Source: a bacterium (lineage in GTDB: Bacteria; UBP6; UBA1177). From it: a DNA stretch of 55,594 nt. The notes beneath the pieces were generated by a model. The model did not search any database. It was given only the letters and a program-made list of their open reading frames with translations, and was not told the DNA's origin. Of the stretch, positions 24,748 to 31,917 are shown piece after piece; within the stretch, counting starts at the first letter, position 1, and each line of letters begins with the position of its first letter. Location: assembly GCA_017963125.1 (NCBI GenBank), contig JAGCUA010000029.1, positions 1 to 55,594 on the forward strand, given 5' to 3'. A program made the translations under genes and the position numbers.

Positions 24748-25069
24748 CAAAAAATTAGAACTTCCGGAAGATTTTATCAACTCAATAAGGGATTTAAATG
24801 CTCTTTGCTCCCAGCAGGAAGACAGTGCCGTCGCCATGCTTTATCGCCTGATGTTCAGGCACGAGCGTAACATCGATATTCTTGATAGTTACGCTGATCG
24901 CATTTTTGACGCTCTTTGGGGATTCGGCGGAGAGTATGCGGAAGAAGATTACCGGAATTATCTGCAATACCTGAAAGCTGTTGTTCCTGAAGAGTATGAA
25001 TCTCACAAAAATATGTTTGAAGAAGATCTGAAGATGCTCCAGGATGAAAATATTGAAGAAGATGAATGA
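24740..25069 (+). CDS. Small acidic protein, unknown function
   Basis: I do not recognise this 109-residue protein. It is acidic, with a C-terminal run of Glu/Asp (DENIEEDE), and rich in predicted helices: DDKKLELPEDFINSIRDLNA, then MLYRLMFRHERNIDILDSYA, then a Trp/Gly-rich turn (DALWGFGGEYAEEDY) and LQYLKAVVPEEYES. No signal peptide or membrane segment. It overlaps the upstream wHTH gene by 8 bases, so the two are probably one transcript. Its position beside a toxin-antitoxin pair suggests the accessory zone rather than core genes. A short frame after it (GAGGGAG then ATG at about 25108, seven codons) may be the stub of another lost gene. Confidence 0.55.
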   Translation: MDDKKLELPEDFINSIRDLNALCSQQEDSAVAMLYRLMFRHERNIDILDSYADRIFDALWGFGGEYAEEDYRNYLQYLKAVVPEEYESHKNMFEEDLKMLQDENIEEDE

Positions 25070-25139
25070 GAGCCTGTTGAAGCAACAATTCAGGCGAGGG
25101 AGTTAAAATGTGGCGGCTCACCCGTAGTTGATAATTAAA

Positions 25140-25430
25140 CTATCTTTTATTTGTATCGAAAATATTTGTGTGAGAACTAATGCGAAGCAACGACAGAATA
25201 TAAATGTCGCCGTCATCAGTTTTTTTATAAACCAGCAGCAAATCGGGATGGACATGACATTCGCGGAAACCTTCATAGTTTCCGTGAAGCGCGTGATCGC
25301 AGTATTTTTCTTCAAGAGGTTCGTCTTTCTGTAACTTTAAAACAACTTCTCTCGTGTCGTTCCGCTCTTTTTTATTCAGTTTTTTCATGTCAATTTTGAA
25401 ACTTTTGGCGATGTGAAGCTCACGAATCAT
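25140..25430 (-). CDS. YafQ-type mRNA interferase toxin
   Basis: The 96-residue protein aligns with the YafQ/RelE toxin family: DHALHGNYEGFRECHVHPDL, then LLVYKK, and a terminal ISSHTNIF. The four YafQ catalytic positions appear conserved: His46, His59, Asp63 and His87. YafQ toxins cleave mRNA on the ribosome. Its start overlaps the antitoxin end by 11 bases, the usual antitoxin-first order with coupling. It is convergent with the unknown gene at 24740. The active site looks intact, so the toxin is probably functional. Confidence 0.85.
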   Translation of the reverse strand: MIRELHIAKSFKIDMKKLNKKERNDTREVVLKLQKDEPLEEKYCDHALHGNYEGFRECHVHPDLLLVYKKTDDGDIYILSLLRISSHTNIFDTNKR

Positions 25431-25626
25431 GCTCGACCTCTTTCAGGAACTCGTCGAAATCAGTGTAAGTTTCGTATTCGCCGTTTTCCAGTTCAGCAAT
25501 CGCCACATCAATACCGTTTTGGGGAACACGCGGCCTCTCAATCAAAAAGTCAATAAAATCAATCAGCTCCTGCTGATATTCAGGCGGAATCTTCGCTATT
25601 TTTGCTTCCAACTCAGCGTAAGACAT
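25420..25626 (-). CDS. Cognate antitoxin of the YafQ-type toxin
   Basis: This 68-residue protein precedes and overlaps the toxin gene by 11 bases. The N-terminal half (SYAELEAKIAKIPPEYQQEL then IDFIDFLIERP) resembles short helical DUF2281-like antitoxin starts. The C-terminal half (AIAELENGEYETYTDFDEFL followed by KEVEHDS) looks like the toxin-wrapping tail of RelB/DinJ-type antitoxins. GGAGG 6 bases before ATG 25626 fixes the start; the longer upstream frame has no support. A clear ribbon-helix-helix motif is not obvious, so DNA binding is uncertain. Confidence 0.72.
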   Translation of the reverse strand: MSYAELEAKIAKIPPEYQQELIDFIDFLIERPRVPQNGIDVAIAELENGEYETYTDFDEFLKEVEHDS

Positions 25627-25729
25627 AATAACCTCCATCTCAAAAAACCTATGAATTATACTGGAAAAATGCGATAAAACAAGAGGAAGAATACTGTTCT
25701 TAGGTTGCCCACTGTAATTCATGTCCGAA

Positions 25730-25882
25730 TTTGCAATTGCAAAAAATGCAAATTACCAGGTTTTTGCCTATCTCTTTTTAAACCTGTCGGAAAATCCGAC
25801 AAGTTGGATTTTAACCGTGTGCAATTCAATGCGGTTAGCAACTTGAAGTCGCAATTTGCGACATCAAGATTCCAATTTGGAA
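25730..25882. repeat. Cluster of four short palindromes in a gene-free stretch
   Basis: Within the 371-base gap 25627-25997 I see four palindromes: TTTGCAATTGCAAA (25730-25743); GTCGGA-AAA-TCCGAC (25786-25800); a 27-base near-perfect palindrome at 25842-25868 centred on GTCGCAATTTGCGAC; and TTCCAATTTGGAA (25870-25882). A short frame across them (NLKSQFATS) faintly recalls ORF6N-domain proteins, which I regard as weak. Nothing else in the gap suggests a gene, apart from the G/C palindrome at 25942-25965. Confidence 0.65.
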
Positions 25883-25941
25883 GCTTGGAGAGGTTTTTTC
25901 AAGAGCTGATTTTTATTAGGGTAAATTAACACTGAATAATA

Positions 25942-25965
25942 CGCCCGCCTTTCGAAAGGCGGGCG
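25942..25965 (-). terminator. 24-base perfect palindrome, probable transcript end of the lipoprotein pair
   Basis: CGCCCGCCTTT and its exact complement AAAGGCGGGCG meet at a central CG, giving an 11-12-bp stem. It lies about 33 bases beyond the stop at 25998 on the minus strand and is followed there by TATTATT rather than a solid T tract. A terminator is likely but an unrelated palindromic element is possible. Confidence 0.5.
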
Positions 25966-25997
25966 CAATAGCTCGCTAACGCATATTCGAGAGGAAA

Positions 25998-26966
25998 TTA
26001 TTCGTCCTTTACAAGCGGCATCATTATCGAAATTTCCTTTTCATCAATTACAGAAAGCATATCAAAAACTTTCTTCTGATCCAGATAACCGGCTTTTGTG
26101 CATCTGATTTCAACCTGTACATCGCCTGCGTTATTGTAGGTCAGTCCTTTGATGTCAAAGGTTTCCGTTGATTCATAAGGAGTTGGTGCGAGATACCTTT
26201 CATTCTGGTTTTTTACATCAGGGGTCGACGATTTTACACGCCAGTAACAATCTGCACCCTGCGGACGGCTCTGAATGTTCCAATGGATTGTGAGATGTTC
26301 AAGTGCAGTATCGCCTTTGCCTGTTACCTGCTTGTTCGCCTCGTTTTTCGGGGAAGATGCGCGATGCAGGAAGAAGGCTACTCTGTCCCAGTCAATCGCT
26401 TCAAGAGCGCGAGCATAAGCTTCGTTGACAACCCTGGAAGCAGCAGCAAAATTTCTCGGAGCTCCGCTTGAATCACTAAATCTGCCTGTTGCACCTGTTC
26501 TCGGGTAGACAATTTTGCGGTCGTGATCATAAATTTCGACATCAAGCATTACGGTTCCTGTCCACCCTTTACCGCTCAGATAGTCGACATGGAATTCTTT
26601 AATTATTATCTGAAGCATATAATCAGTAGCAACATCTGCTTCAAGCGGGAAACCGAGATCACGTGTATATTTGCGGAGACTTTCTTCTACAAAGTCTTTC
26701 ACTTCCGGGTCAACACTGTAACCGCCTTTCACACGACCGCTGGCAGTTGCATCGTAAACATGAATCATCTCTTGTTTTGCACGACCATCTTTTATGCTGA
26801 GACGTATACCGTAATCCATATTGATATATTTGTTTGCCGGAGCCTCTTTGATGAGTTCAAGGCTTATAATTTTTGCTTGAGCATTTTTATTACGCCGCGA
26901 TGCGCTACCGCAACTTACTGAAAAAATCAGTGCAAAAATGATGAATATTATAGTGATTTTTCTCAT
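25998..26966 (-). CDS. Lipoprotein, YajG/transport-auxiliary-like fold suspected
   Basis: The 322-residue protein has a lipobox signal peptide (IFSVSC, Cys19). The following segment (DATASGRVKGGYSVDPEVKD, then FVEESLRKYTRDLGFP, then DYMLQIIIKEFHVDYL and GTVMLDVEIYD) has the order of elements found in YajG and ABC-type transport auxiliary lipoproteins, where a DUF330-like fold carries a helix then paired strands. The C-terminal third (about residues 210-322) looks beta-rich. Exact function is unknown. The gene is 10 bases downstream of another lipoprotein gene and shares its promoter. Confidence 0.62.
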   Translation of the reverse strand: MRKITIIFIIFALIFSVSCGSASRRNKNAQAKIISLELIKEAPANKYINMDYGIRLSIKDGRAKQEMIHVYDATASGRVKGGYSVDPEVKDFVEESLRKYTRDLGFPLEADVATDYMLQIIIKEFHVDYLSGKGWTGTVMLDVEIYDHDRKIVYPRTGATGRFSDSSGAPRNFAAASRVVNEAYARALEAIDWDRVAFFLHRASSPKNEANKQVTGKGDTALEHLTIHWNIQSRPQGADCYWRVKSSTPDVKNQNERYLAPTPYESTETFDIKGLTYNNAGDVQVEIRCTKAGYLDQKKVFDMLSVIDEKEISIMMPLVKDE

Positions 26967-26976
26967 AGTTTCCTCA

Positions 26977-27510
26977 TTAGTTTGCAGTATTGAGTTTTAT
27001 CAGTTTGGCTGAAATTTTAACTCTGTACAAAACACCGTCTTTCAGTTCTTCTGTATCAACACGAACCGATGGAGCAAGGATGCCGTCAGCTCCGACAGTT
27101 TTAGCTTCGTTGATAAGTCTGTAAGCTGCCAGATAACGTGCCATGGATTCGCCATCACATCTGTCAGGCTCTCCGCCGTTATTAAAGTTTTCTATAATAC
27201 CGTAACGTAATGTTCCTTTTGAATCTTCAGTACTGTAATTGTACTTTTCCGGATCATTTTTGTCCTGATAACAAACATTAATGAAATCTTCGCCTGAATC
27301 TGGTTTGACTATACGTTTTTTACCTTTTTGAGTCATTGAAACAGCGACTTCGCCGTCAACCGAATTGAGAACCTGATACTCATCGGTGCGATCCGATCTC
27401 TCAACAGCCGGAAGTGTCACTCTGCTGATTGGTGCAAATTGTCTTGATGCGCATGATGCAAGAAGCATACAAAAAATAACTGACATAACGGTAAAAATTT
27501 GTTTTTTCAT
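26977..27510 (-). CDS. Lipoprotein, unknown function
   Basis: The 177-residue protein begins with a lipobox signal (CMLLASC, Cys20). The rest is soluble with no family I recognise; its C-terminal part (ARYLAAYRLINEAKTVGADG, then ILAPSVRVDTE) resembles small lipoproteins in which a conserved GADGI motif precedes a strand. GGAGGG 5 bases before ATG 27510 decides the start over a longer upstream frame. A strong promoter (27582-27610) drives it. It is first in a two-gene lipoprotein operon divergent from an XRE regulator gene, which may control it. Confidence 0.68.
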   Translation of the reverse strand: MKKQIFTVMSVIFCMLLASCASRQFAPISRVTLPAVERSDRTDEYQVLNSVDGEVAVSMTQKGKKRIVKPDSGEDFINVCYQDKNDPEKYNYSTEDSKGTLRYGIIENFNNGGEPDRCDGESMARYLAAYRLINEAKTVGADGILAPSVRVDTEELKDGVLYRVKISAKLIKLNTAN

Positions 27511-27581
27511 CTTTCCCTCCATGGAAAAACATAACATTAATAAAATCAAAAAACCGGTCTTTTGACCAAAATTGCAAAACG

Positions 27582-27610
27582 ATAGTATCTTGAAAATAGT
27601 CATTTGTCAA
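27582..27610 (-). promoter_or_regulatory. Strong promoter for the lipoprotein pair
   Basis: On the minus strand a consensus TTGACA (27610-27605), a 17-base spacer and TACTAT (27587-27582). GGTC-TTTT-GACC (27557-27568 on the plus strand) lies just downstream in the leader as a possible operator or hairpin. Confidence 0.7.
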
Positions 27611-27626
27611 ATTAAACAATGCTTTT

Positions 27627-27660
27627 GTATTTTGCAAATACTTTAGTATTGCTTTACCTT
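27627..27660 (+). promoter_or_regulatory. Overlapping inverted repeats in the XRE promoter (candidate operators)
   Basis: GTATTT-TGC-AAATAC (27627-27641) and AATACT-TT-AGTATT (27637-27650) overlap and share the AATAC arm. They cover TTGCAA (27633-27638), which with a 16-base spacer and TACCTT (27655-27660) makes a plausible XRE promoter. The arrangement fits autorepression by the XRE protein. Confidence 0.55.
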
Positions 27661-27692
27661 AACTTAGTTTTGGAGAGACGAGAGGTGAAGCT

Positions 27693-27968
27693 ATGTTCGG
27701 AGACAGAGTTCAACAAATGCGAGAGGCTCACAACTTCAGTCAGGTGCAGCTTGCGGCTCTGCTTCATGTCTCAAGACAGACGGTCTCGAATTGGGAAAAT
27801 AATAACATCATGCCATCCATTGATATGCTGATTCAACTTGCCGATTTGTTCGGCGTTTCGACCGATTTTCTGCTGGAGCGCGATAACCGCCGCTCACTGG
27901 ATACGACCGGCCTGACGGACACGCAGTGCGCTCATCTGAATCTCATAATCCGCGATATTTTGCGCTGA
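27693..27968 (+). CDS. XRE/Cro-CI family transcriptional regulator
   Basis: The 91-residue protein is a single HTH_3 domain: VQQMREAHNFSQVQLAALLH, VSRQTVSNWENNNIMPSIDM, then LADLFGVSTDFLLERD. The recognition helix is around SRQTVSNWE. There is no extra sensing or peptidase domain. GAGAGGTG lies 6-13 bases before ATG 27693. The gene is divergent from the lipoprotein pair, and inverted repeats in the shared region are likely binding sites. Such stand-alone regulators often control adjacent mobile or stress genes. Confidence 0.88.
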   Translation: MFGDRVQQMREAHNFSQVQLAALLHVSRQTVSNWENNNIMPSIDMLIQLADLFGVSTDFLLERDNRRSLDTTGLTDTQCAHLNLIIRDILR

Positions 27969-28056
27969 ATCTAACTGAAAAATCAGTTCGGGCAAAATTT
28001 GCCTAAACTGCTTAAGATGTAAAAGTTTTGTAAAACTTAAGAAAAAAATTGGCTTT

Positions 28057-28171
28057 GGGGATTTTGTGATATTTTATATCTCGAAACATGGAGATTTTGT
28101 GAAAATCACCGTTGTTAAAGTTGGAGATTTTGTGAAAAACGTCATGTTTTTAGTTGGAGATTTTGTGAAAA
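28057..28171 (+). repeat. Four repeats of GGAGATTTTGTGAAAA at exact 33-nt period
   Basis: Copies begin at 28057 (GGGGATTTTGTGAT, slightly diverged), 28090, 28123 and 28156; each next start is exactly 33 bases on. The last three are identical over 16 bases, GGAGATTTTGTGAAAA, while the 17-base intervals between them are not conserved. Every core contains GGAG followed after 5 bases by GTG AAA, a ribosome-binding site plus start codon. The fourth core ends one base before the ATG at 28172. As one frame the array would read GDFVK units with an 11-residue period. AAGTTTT-GT-AAAACTT (28023-28038) precedes it. Confidence 0.85.
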
Positions 28172-28462
28172 ATGAGAAAATTTGCGGTTGTTTTCTTTCT
28201 GATCCTGTTGTCGGTGCAGGTCGCTGCCGACGAGGTGTGGCCTGCGTGCTACGACAAGCAGTGCAAAAGCAGCGATGACTGCTGCAAAGGTGCGAAATGC
28301 CTGCCGTGGATAGCGAAAATGCACCCAAAAATAAAAGAGACCGGTTACTGCGTCATCGAAGGGTGCAAGGAGGGCGACGACTCCACATGCCCGAAAGAGC
28401 ATATATGCCTTAAATCGGTGAAAGGAAGCTTCTGCGTGAAGAAAATTCCTGATAAAAAATAA
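28172..28462 (+). CDS. Small Cys-rich secreted protein, unknown function
   Basis: The 96-residue protein has a signal peptide (to about residue 19, LSVQVAADE) and ten Cys in the mature part. The spacing includes CYDKQCKSSDDCCKGAKC, then a later pair of Cys, then CPKEHICLKS and a final Cys near the C-terminus. The CxxxxC...CC pattern resembles small disulfide-knot peptides. I do not recognise a family. The GGAG of the last 33-nt repeat is the only ribosome-binding site, 11 bases before the ATG, a rather long spacing. The next gene starts 11 bases after the stop. Confidence 0.7.
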   Translation: MRKFAVVFFLILLSVQVAADEVWPACYDKQCKSSDDCCKGAKCLPWIAKMHPKIKETGYCVIEGCKEGDDSTCPKEHICLKSVKGSFCVKKIPDKK

Positions 28463-28473
28463 TGGAGACGAAA

Positions 28474-29031
28474 ATGACTAAGAAAATTCTTTTTATCATC
28501 GGTTCTTTGAGAACGAAATCGTTCAACAGACAGCTTGCCGCAAAATGCGCTGAAATGCTTAAGGAAATCGGGAATGTCGAGATCAAAACGCTTGATTACA
28601 CTGATGTTCCTTTTATGAATCAGGATGTCGAGACTGCTCTTCCGGCAGCTGTGAGCCGTGTCCGCGCAGAGGTTCAGGCTTCCGACGCTATCTGGATTTT
28701 CACGCCGGAATACAATTTTGCGGTTCCGGGTGTACTCAAAAACCTGCTTGACTGGCTTTCACGCCCGCTTGTTCCGGGTGATTTTTCAAGCGGAACGGCA
28801 GTTGCAGGCAAAAAAGTCACTTTCTGCGGTGTCGGCGGCAAAAATGCGACTAAAAATGTCCGTGCAGACCTCAAAAAACTTCTCGATTTCATCCGAATGG
28901 AAGTTCTCTGCGGCGAAGGAAACGGCTTTTCGGCCGACGCAGCGGCTTTCCAGAGCGATATTCTCACTTTAAGTGACGAAGATTCAGCAATTTTAAGAAA
29001 ACAGGCTGAAGATTTTTTGAAAGCGGTGTAA
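28474..29031 (+). CDS. NADPH-dependent FMN reductase family protein
   Basis: The 185-residue flavodoxin-fold protein matches the NADPH-dependent FMN reductase/ChrR family: IGSLRTKSFNRQLA is the FMN phosphate loop near residue 8, and IWIFTPEYNFAVPGVLKNLL with DWLSRP is the family's signature around residue 75. Such enzymes reduce FMN, quinones, chromate or azo dyes with NAD(P)H; the substrate here is unknown. GGAG at 28464-28467 is 6 bases before ATG 28474, making this the start rather than the ATG at 28462, which overlaps the previous stop. The gene is convergent with recJ with a 1-base gap. Confidence 0.88.
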   Translation: MTKKILFIIGSLRTKSFNRQLAAKCAEMLKEIGNVEIKTLDYTDVPFMNQDVETALPAAVSRVRAEVQASDAIWIFTPEYNFAVPGVLKNLLDWLSRPLVPGDFSSGTAVAGKKVTFCGVGGKNATKNVRADLKKLLDFIRMEVLCGEGNGFSADAAAFQSDILTLSDEDSAILRKQAEDFLKAV

Positions 29032-29032
29032 T

Positions 29033-30769
29033 TTAGCGGTTATTTGATCCCGAATAGACGAAATCCTTGATGTAAAGCTGCATCATGATGTTGTCGCCGT
29101 AAACGTTTATCCGCGGGAAATAGATTATGTCGATCAAATCGCCGACAACTGGTGCATTCCCGTGGTTCAGAAGACCGAAACCTATCGCGTTGAAGGTCAT
29201 GTTCGTGTTTTTCGCGCCGAGTTTCCAGTGGAGATGACTTCTGTTTATGATGCTCTGCTTCAGGATCTTGACGTTTCTCGCGATGAAATTGGGTTCGGGG
29301 TTGTTGATTCCGAAAGGTTCAAGCTTCGAAAGGGCGACGACGAGGTCGGGAACAAGCTCTTTAAGCTGAAGTTCCGCATCGATTTCAGTCATCTGACCGC
29401 CGACTTCCTCTTCAAGCTCTTCTGCGACAATCTCATCAAATTTATCAATAAATTCAGCTATTTTTGATTCCTGGATCGTGAGTCCTGCCGCGTATTTGTG
29501 ACCGCCGTACTGAACCAAATAGTTGCTCAGTCTCTCCAGAACTTTGTAGATATGGAGCTGCGGAATGCTTCTTACGCTGCCGCGACCGATCCCGTCTTCG
29601 ACAGAGATCATGATCGTCGGTTTGTAGAACTTCTCAACCAGGCGCGACGCGACGATTCCGATAACGCCGGGATGCCATTTTTCGGAATATAAAACTATCG
29701 AATTTCGCTTTTGAATAATATCGCTGTTTTCGACTTTCGCTAAAGCCTGATCAAAAATCTCGGCTTCGAGCTGCTGACGGTATTCATTAGTTAAATTAAG
29801 CTCTTCCGCCATCTTCAGCGCCGCTTCGTAATCAGTGCTTTCGATAAGTTCAAGACCTTTTATCGCGTTTCCGATCCTGCCGGCCGCATTGAGACGCGGA
29901 GCCATTTTGTAGCTTATGACCGAAGGAGTGATCTCTTTGAGCGATTTCAAACCACAGATATTCGCCAGCGCGAGAAGTCCCGGACGCTGGTTTTTCTGCA
30001 TCTGCATAAGGCCGTACTTGACGAAAATCCTGTTCGATTCAAGGAGCGGAACCATGTCTGCAACCGTTCCCAAAGCAACGATATCAAGATATTCGACAAG
30101 ATTCGGAAGCGTTCCCGTGAAAAATCCGTCTTTTTCGACTATTTTCTTGAAAACCATAAGGAACGAGAAAGCAACACCGACAGCCGCCATTTCCTTGAAC
30201 GGATACTGGCAGTCCGGCTGGTGCGGATTGACGATCGCGATAGCCGGCGGGACTGTTTCGCCGACATGGTGATGGTCGATGATTATCGTCGCAAGACCAA
30301 GATCTTTGGCGTATTTTACTTCATCGACACTTGTAATTCCGCAGTCGACCGTGATAACAAGCTCGCCGCCGTTTGTCGCGATCTCTTCCAAAGTGTAGGT
30401 GTTGAGCCCGTAACCGTCTTCAAGTCTGTGCGGAATGTAGTGGTCAACGCTTGCACCAAGATGCGAAAGGAACTGGTACATAATCAAAGTCGAAGTGATA
30501 CCGTCGACATCGTAATCGCCGTAAATCACTATCTTTTTCTTGTTTTTGATGTAGTCGATTATGATTCCGGCAGCCTTTTCAGCATCTTTCAGAAGGAACG
30601 GATCGGGAAGCGATTTGATTTTCGCCTGAAGGAACATGCTCGCAGTTTCGACATTGTCGATACTGCGGTTTACGAGGACAGTCGCAACAGTCTTGGAAAT
30701 ACCGAGCGTCTTGCTTAAAGTATCGATTTTGCCCGGATCAGGATTGAGTATTTGCCATTTAGGCTTCAT
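29033..30769 (-). CDS. recJ: Single-stranded-DNA-specific exonuclease RecJ
   Basis: RecJ degrades 5'-ended single-stranded DNA in recombination and mismatch or base-excision repair. The 578-residue protein has DHH motifs: IYGDYDVDGITST (residues 82-94) and IIDHHHVGE (about 163-171), the DHHA1 domain with VIGIVASRLVEKF, and HKYAAGLTI for the terminal motif. The C-terminal OB-like domain ends IYFPRINVYGDN. Length is normal. Its ATG follows directly on the secF stop (no gap), so recJ is the last gene of yajC-secD-secF-recJ, a common bacterial order. Confidence 0.94.
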   Translation of the reverse strand: MKPKWQILNPDPGKIDTLSKTLGISKTVATVLVNRSIDNVETASMFLQAKIKSLPDPFLLKDAEKAAGIIIDYIKNKKKIVIYGDYDVDGITSTLIMYQFLSHLGASVDHYIPHRLEDGYGLNTYTLEEIATNGGELVITVDCGITSVDEVKYAKDLGLATIIIDHHHVGETVPPAIAIVNPHQPDCQYPFKEMAAVGVAFSFLMVFKKIVEKDGFFTGTLPNLVEYLDIVALGTVADMVPLLESNRIFVKYGLMQMQKNQRPGLLALANICGLKSLKEITPSVISYKMAPRLNAAGRIGNAIKGLELIESTDYEAALKMAEELNLTNEYRQQLEAEIFDQALAKVENSDIIQKRNSIVLYSEKWHPGVIGIVASRLVEKFYKPTIMISVEDGIGRGSVRSIPQLHIYKVLERLSNYLVQYGGHKYAAGLTIQESKIAEFIDKFDEIVAEELEEEVGGQMTEIDAELQLKELVPDLVVALSKLEPFGINNPEPNFIARNVKILKQSIINRSHLHWKLGAKNTNMTFNAIGFGLLNHGNAPVVGDLIDIIYFPRINVYGDNIMMQLYIKDFVYSGSNNR

Positions 30770-31906
30770 TTAGGCTGCTGTTCCTCTTCTTTTGTTCATG
30801 TATCTTTCAATGTAAAGCGTGATCGGAGAAGCGATGAAGAGCGAAGAATAGGTACCGACAACAACACCGATGCACATAACGCCTGCAAAACCCGAAATGA
30901 TTTCGCCGCCGAAAATGAGAAGCGCGAGGACTGAGAAAAGAGTCGTGATCGAAGTGAGGAAAGTTCTCTGCAGTGTCTCGTTGAGGCTTGTGTTCATCTT
31001 GTCGGCAAGAGTTGCGCCTTTGGACGGGTCCTTCATGTTTTCCCTGATTCTGTCGAAAATGACGATCGTATCGTTGATCGAGTAACCGACAATCGTAAGA
31101 AGCGCCGCAACGACGGTGAGGTCAAACGAGAATCCGAAAAGCGACCAGATTCCGAGGGCGATCATGACGTCGTGGAAAAGAGCGAGAACAGCGCCCGGAG
31201 CGAACATGAAGTTGAATCTGAACGCGATGTAGACAAGGATCGCGATAAGAGCATAGAAAACCGCCATGATCGCGGAAAGTTTCAACTGCTGGCCGACTTT
31301 CGGGCCGACAAGTTCGACTCTTACGAGGTCTGCTTTCGCTTCTTTATTGATGTTGTCGATCGCATTGACGATTTCGTTCGTCATACCTTTGAGCATAAGT
31401 TTGTAGATGTGTCTGTCGCCGACTTTGTTGTATTTGATCGCATCCTTTTCGATAACCGGAAGCTTGGTCTCTGCAATAAGCGCATTGATGTCAGCTTCGG
31501 GGATCTCTTTGTCGAACCAGATCTCGACTCTGTCGCCTACCTGCGAATCAAAGTGGGTCTTGAGCATTTTCGCATCACTGAACTTTGCTTTTGCAGCATC
31601 GAGGAAAGCATTGATCGTCGCATCGTCAACCATCGAAATGTTTTTGAAGCGCACTAAGTATTCGTTCTGCTTGCCTTCGAACTGCTGGATGTCGTTTGCT
31701 CCGAACTGGCCCATAACTTCTCTGACCTGCTGCTGTGTTACGCCGTCAGCCTTGATCTGGATCTCGGTTCCGCCGGCAAAGTCGATACCGAAGTTGAAAC
31801 TCTTGAAAATGACAAGAAGGATCGAAATCGCGACTAAAACGCACGAAACCGGGAACAATATTTTTGATTTGCCGATAAAATCTATTTTGAGTTCATTTAA
31901 TTTCAT
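30770..31906 (-). CDS. secF: Protein translocase subunit SecF
   Basis: SecF with SecD uses the proton-motive force to complete preprotein export across the inner membrane. The 378-residue protein has an N-terminal helix, the conserved GIDFAGGTEIQIK motif, a periplasmic loop longer than in E. coli (about residues 60-190), and the C-terminal RND-like transmembrane block with GYSINDTIVIFDRIRENM. GGGAG 6 bases before ATG 31906 decides the start. It is 11 bases downstream of secD and directly abuts recJ. Confidence 0.95.
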   Translation of the reverse strand: MKLNELKIDFIGKSKILFPVSCVLVAISILLVIFKSFNFGIDFAGGTEIQIKADGVTQQQVREVMGQFGANDIQQFEGKQNEYLVRFKNISMVDDATINAFLDAAKAKFSDAKMLKTHFDSQVGDRVEIWFDKEIPEADINALIAETKLPVIEKDAIKYNKVGDRHIYKLMLKGMTNEIVNAIDNINKEAKADLVRVELVGPKVGQQLKLSAIMAVFYALIAILVYIAFRFNFMFAPGAVLALFHDVMIALGIWSLFGFSFDLTVVAALLTIVGYSINDTIVIFDRIRENMKDPSKGATLADKMNTSLNETLQRTFLTSITTLFSVLALLIFGGEIISGFAGVMCIGVVVGTYSSLFIASPITLYIERYMNKRRGTAA

Positions 31907-31917
31907 CTTCAACTCCC

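Noticed and set aside
25108..25131. Seven-codon frame behind GAGGGAG
   Set aside because: Too short to call; the good ribosome-binding site suggests the stub of a lost gene, but nothing confirms it.
25705..25929. ORF6N-domain remnant (NLKSQFATS)
   Set aside because: Only a nine-residue resemblance, with no match before or after it; palindromes explain the sequence at least as well.
28057..28171. CRISPR array
   Set aside because: Repeat core is 16 bases with 17-base intervals, only four units, the first diverged, and no cas genes. The last unit adjoins a start codon.
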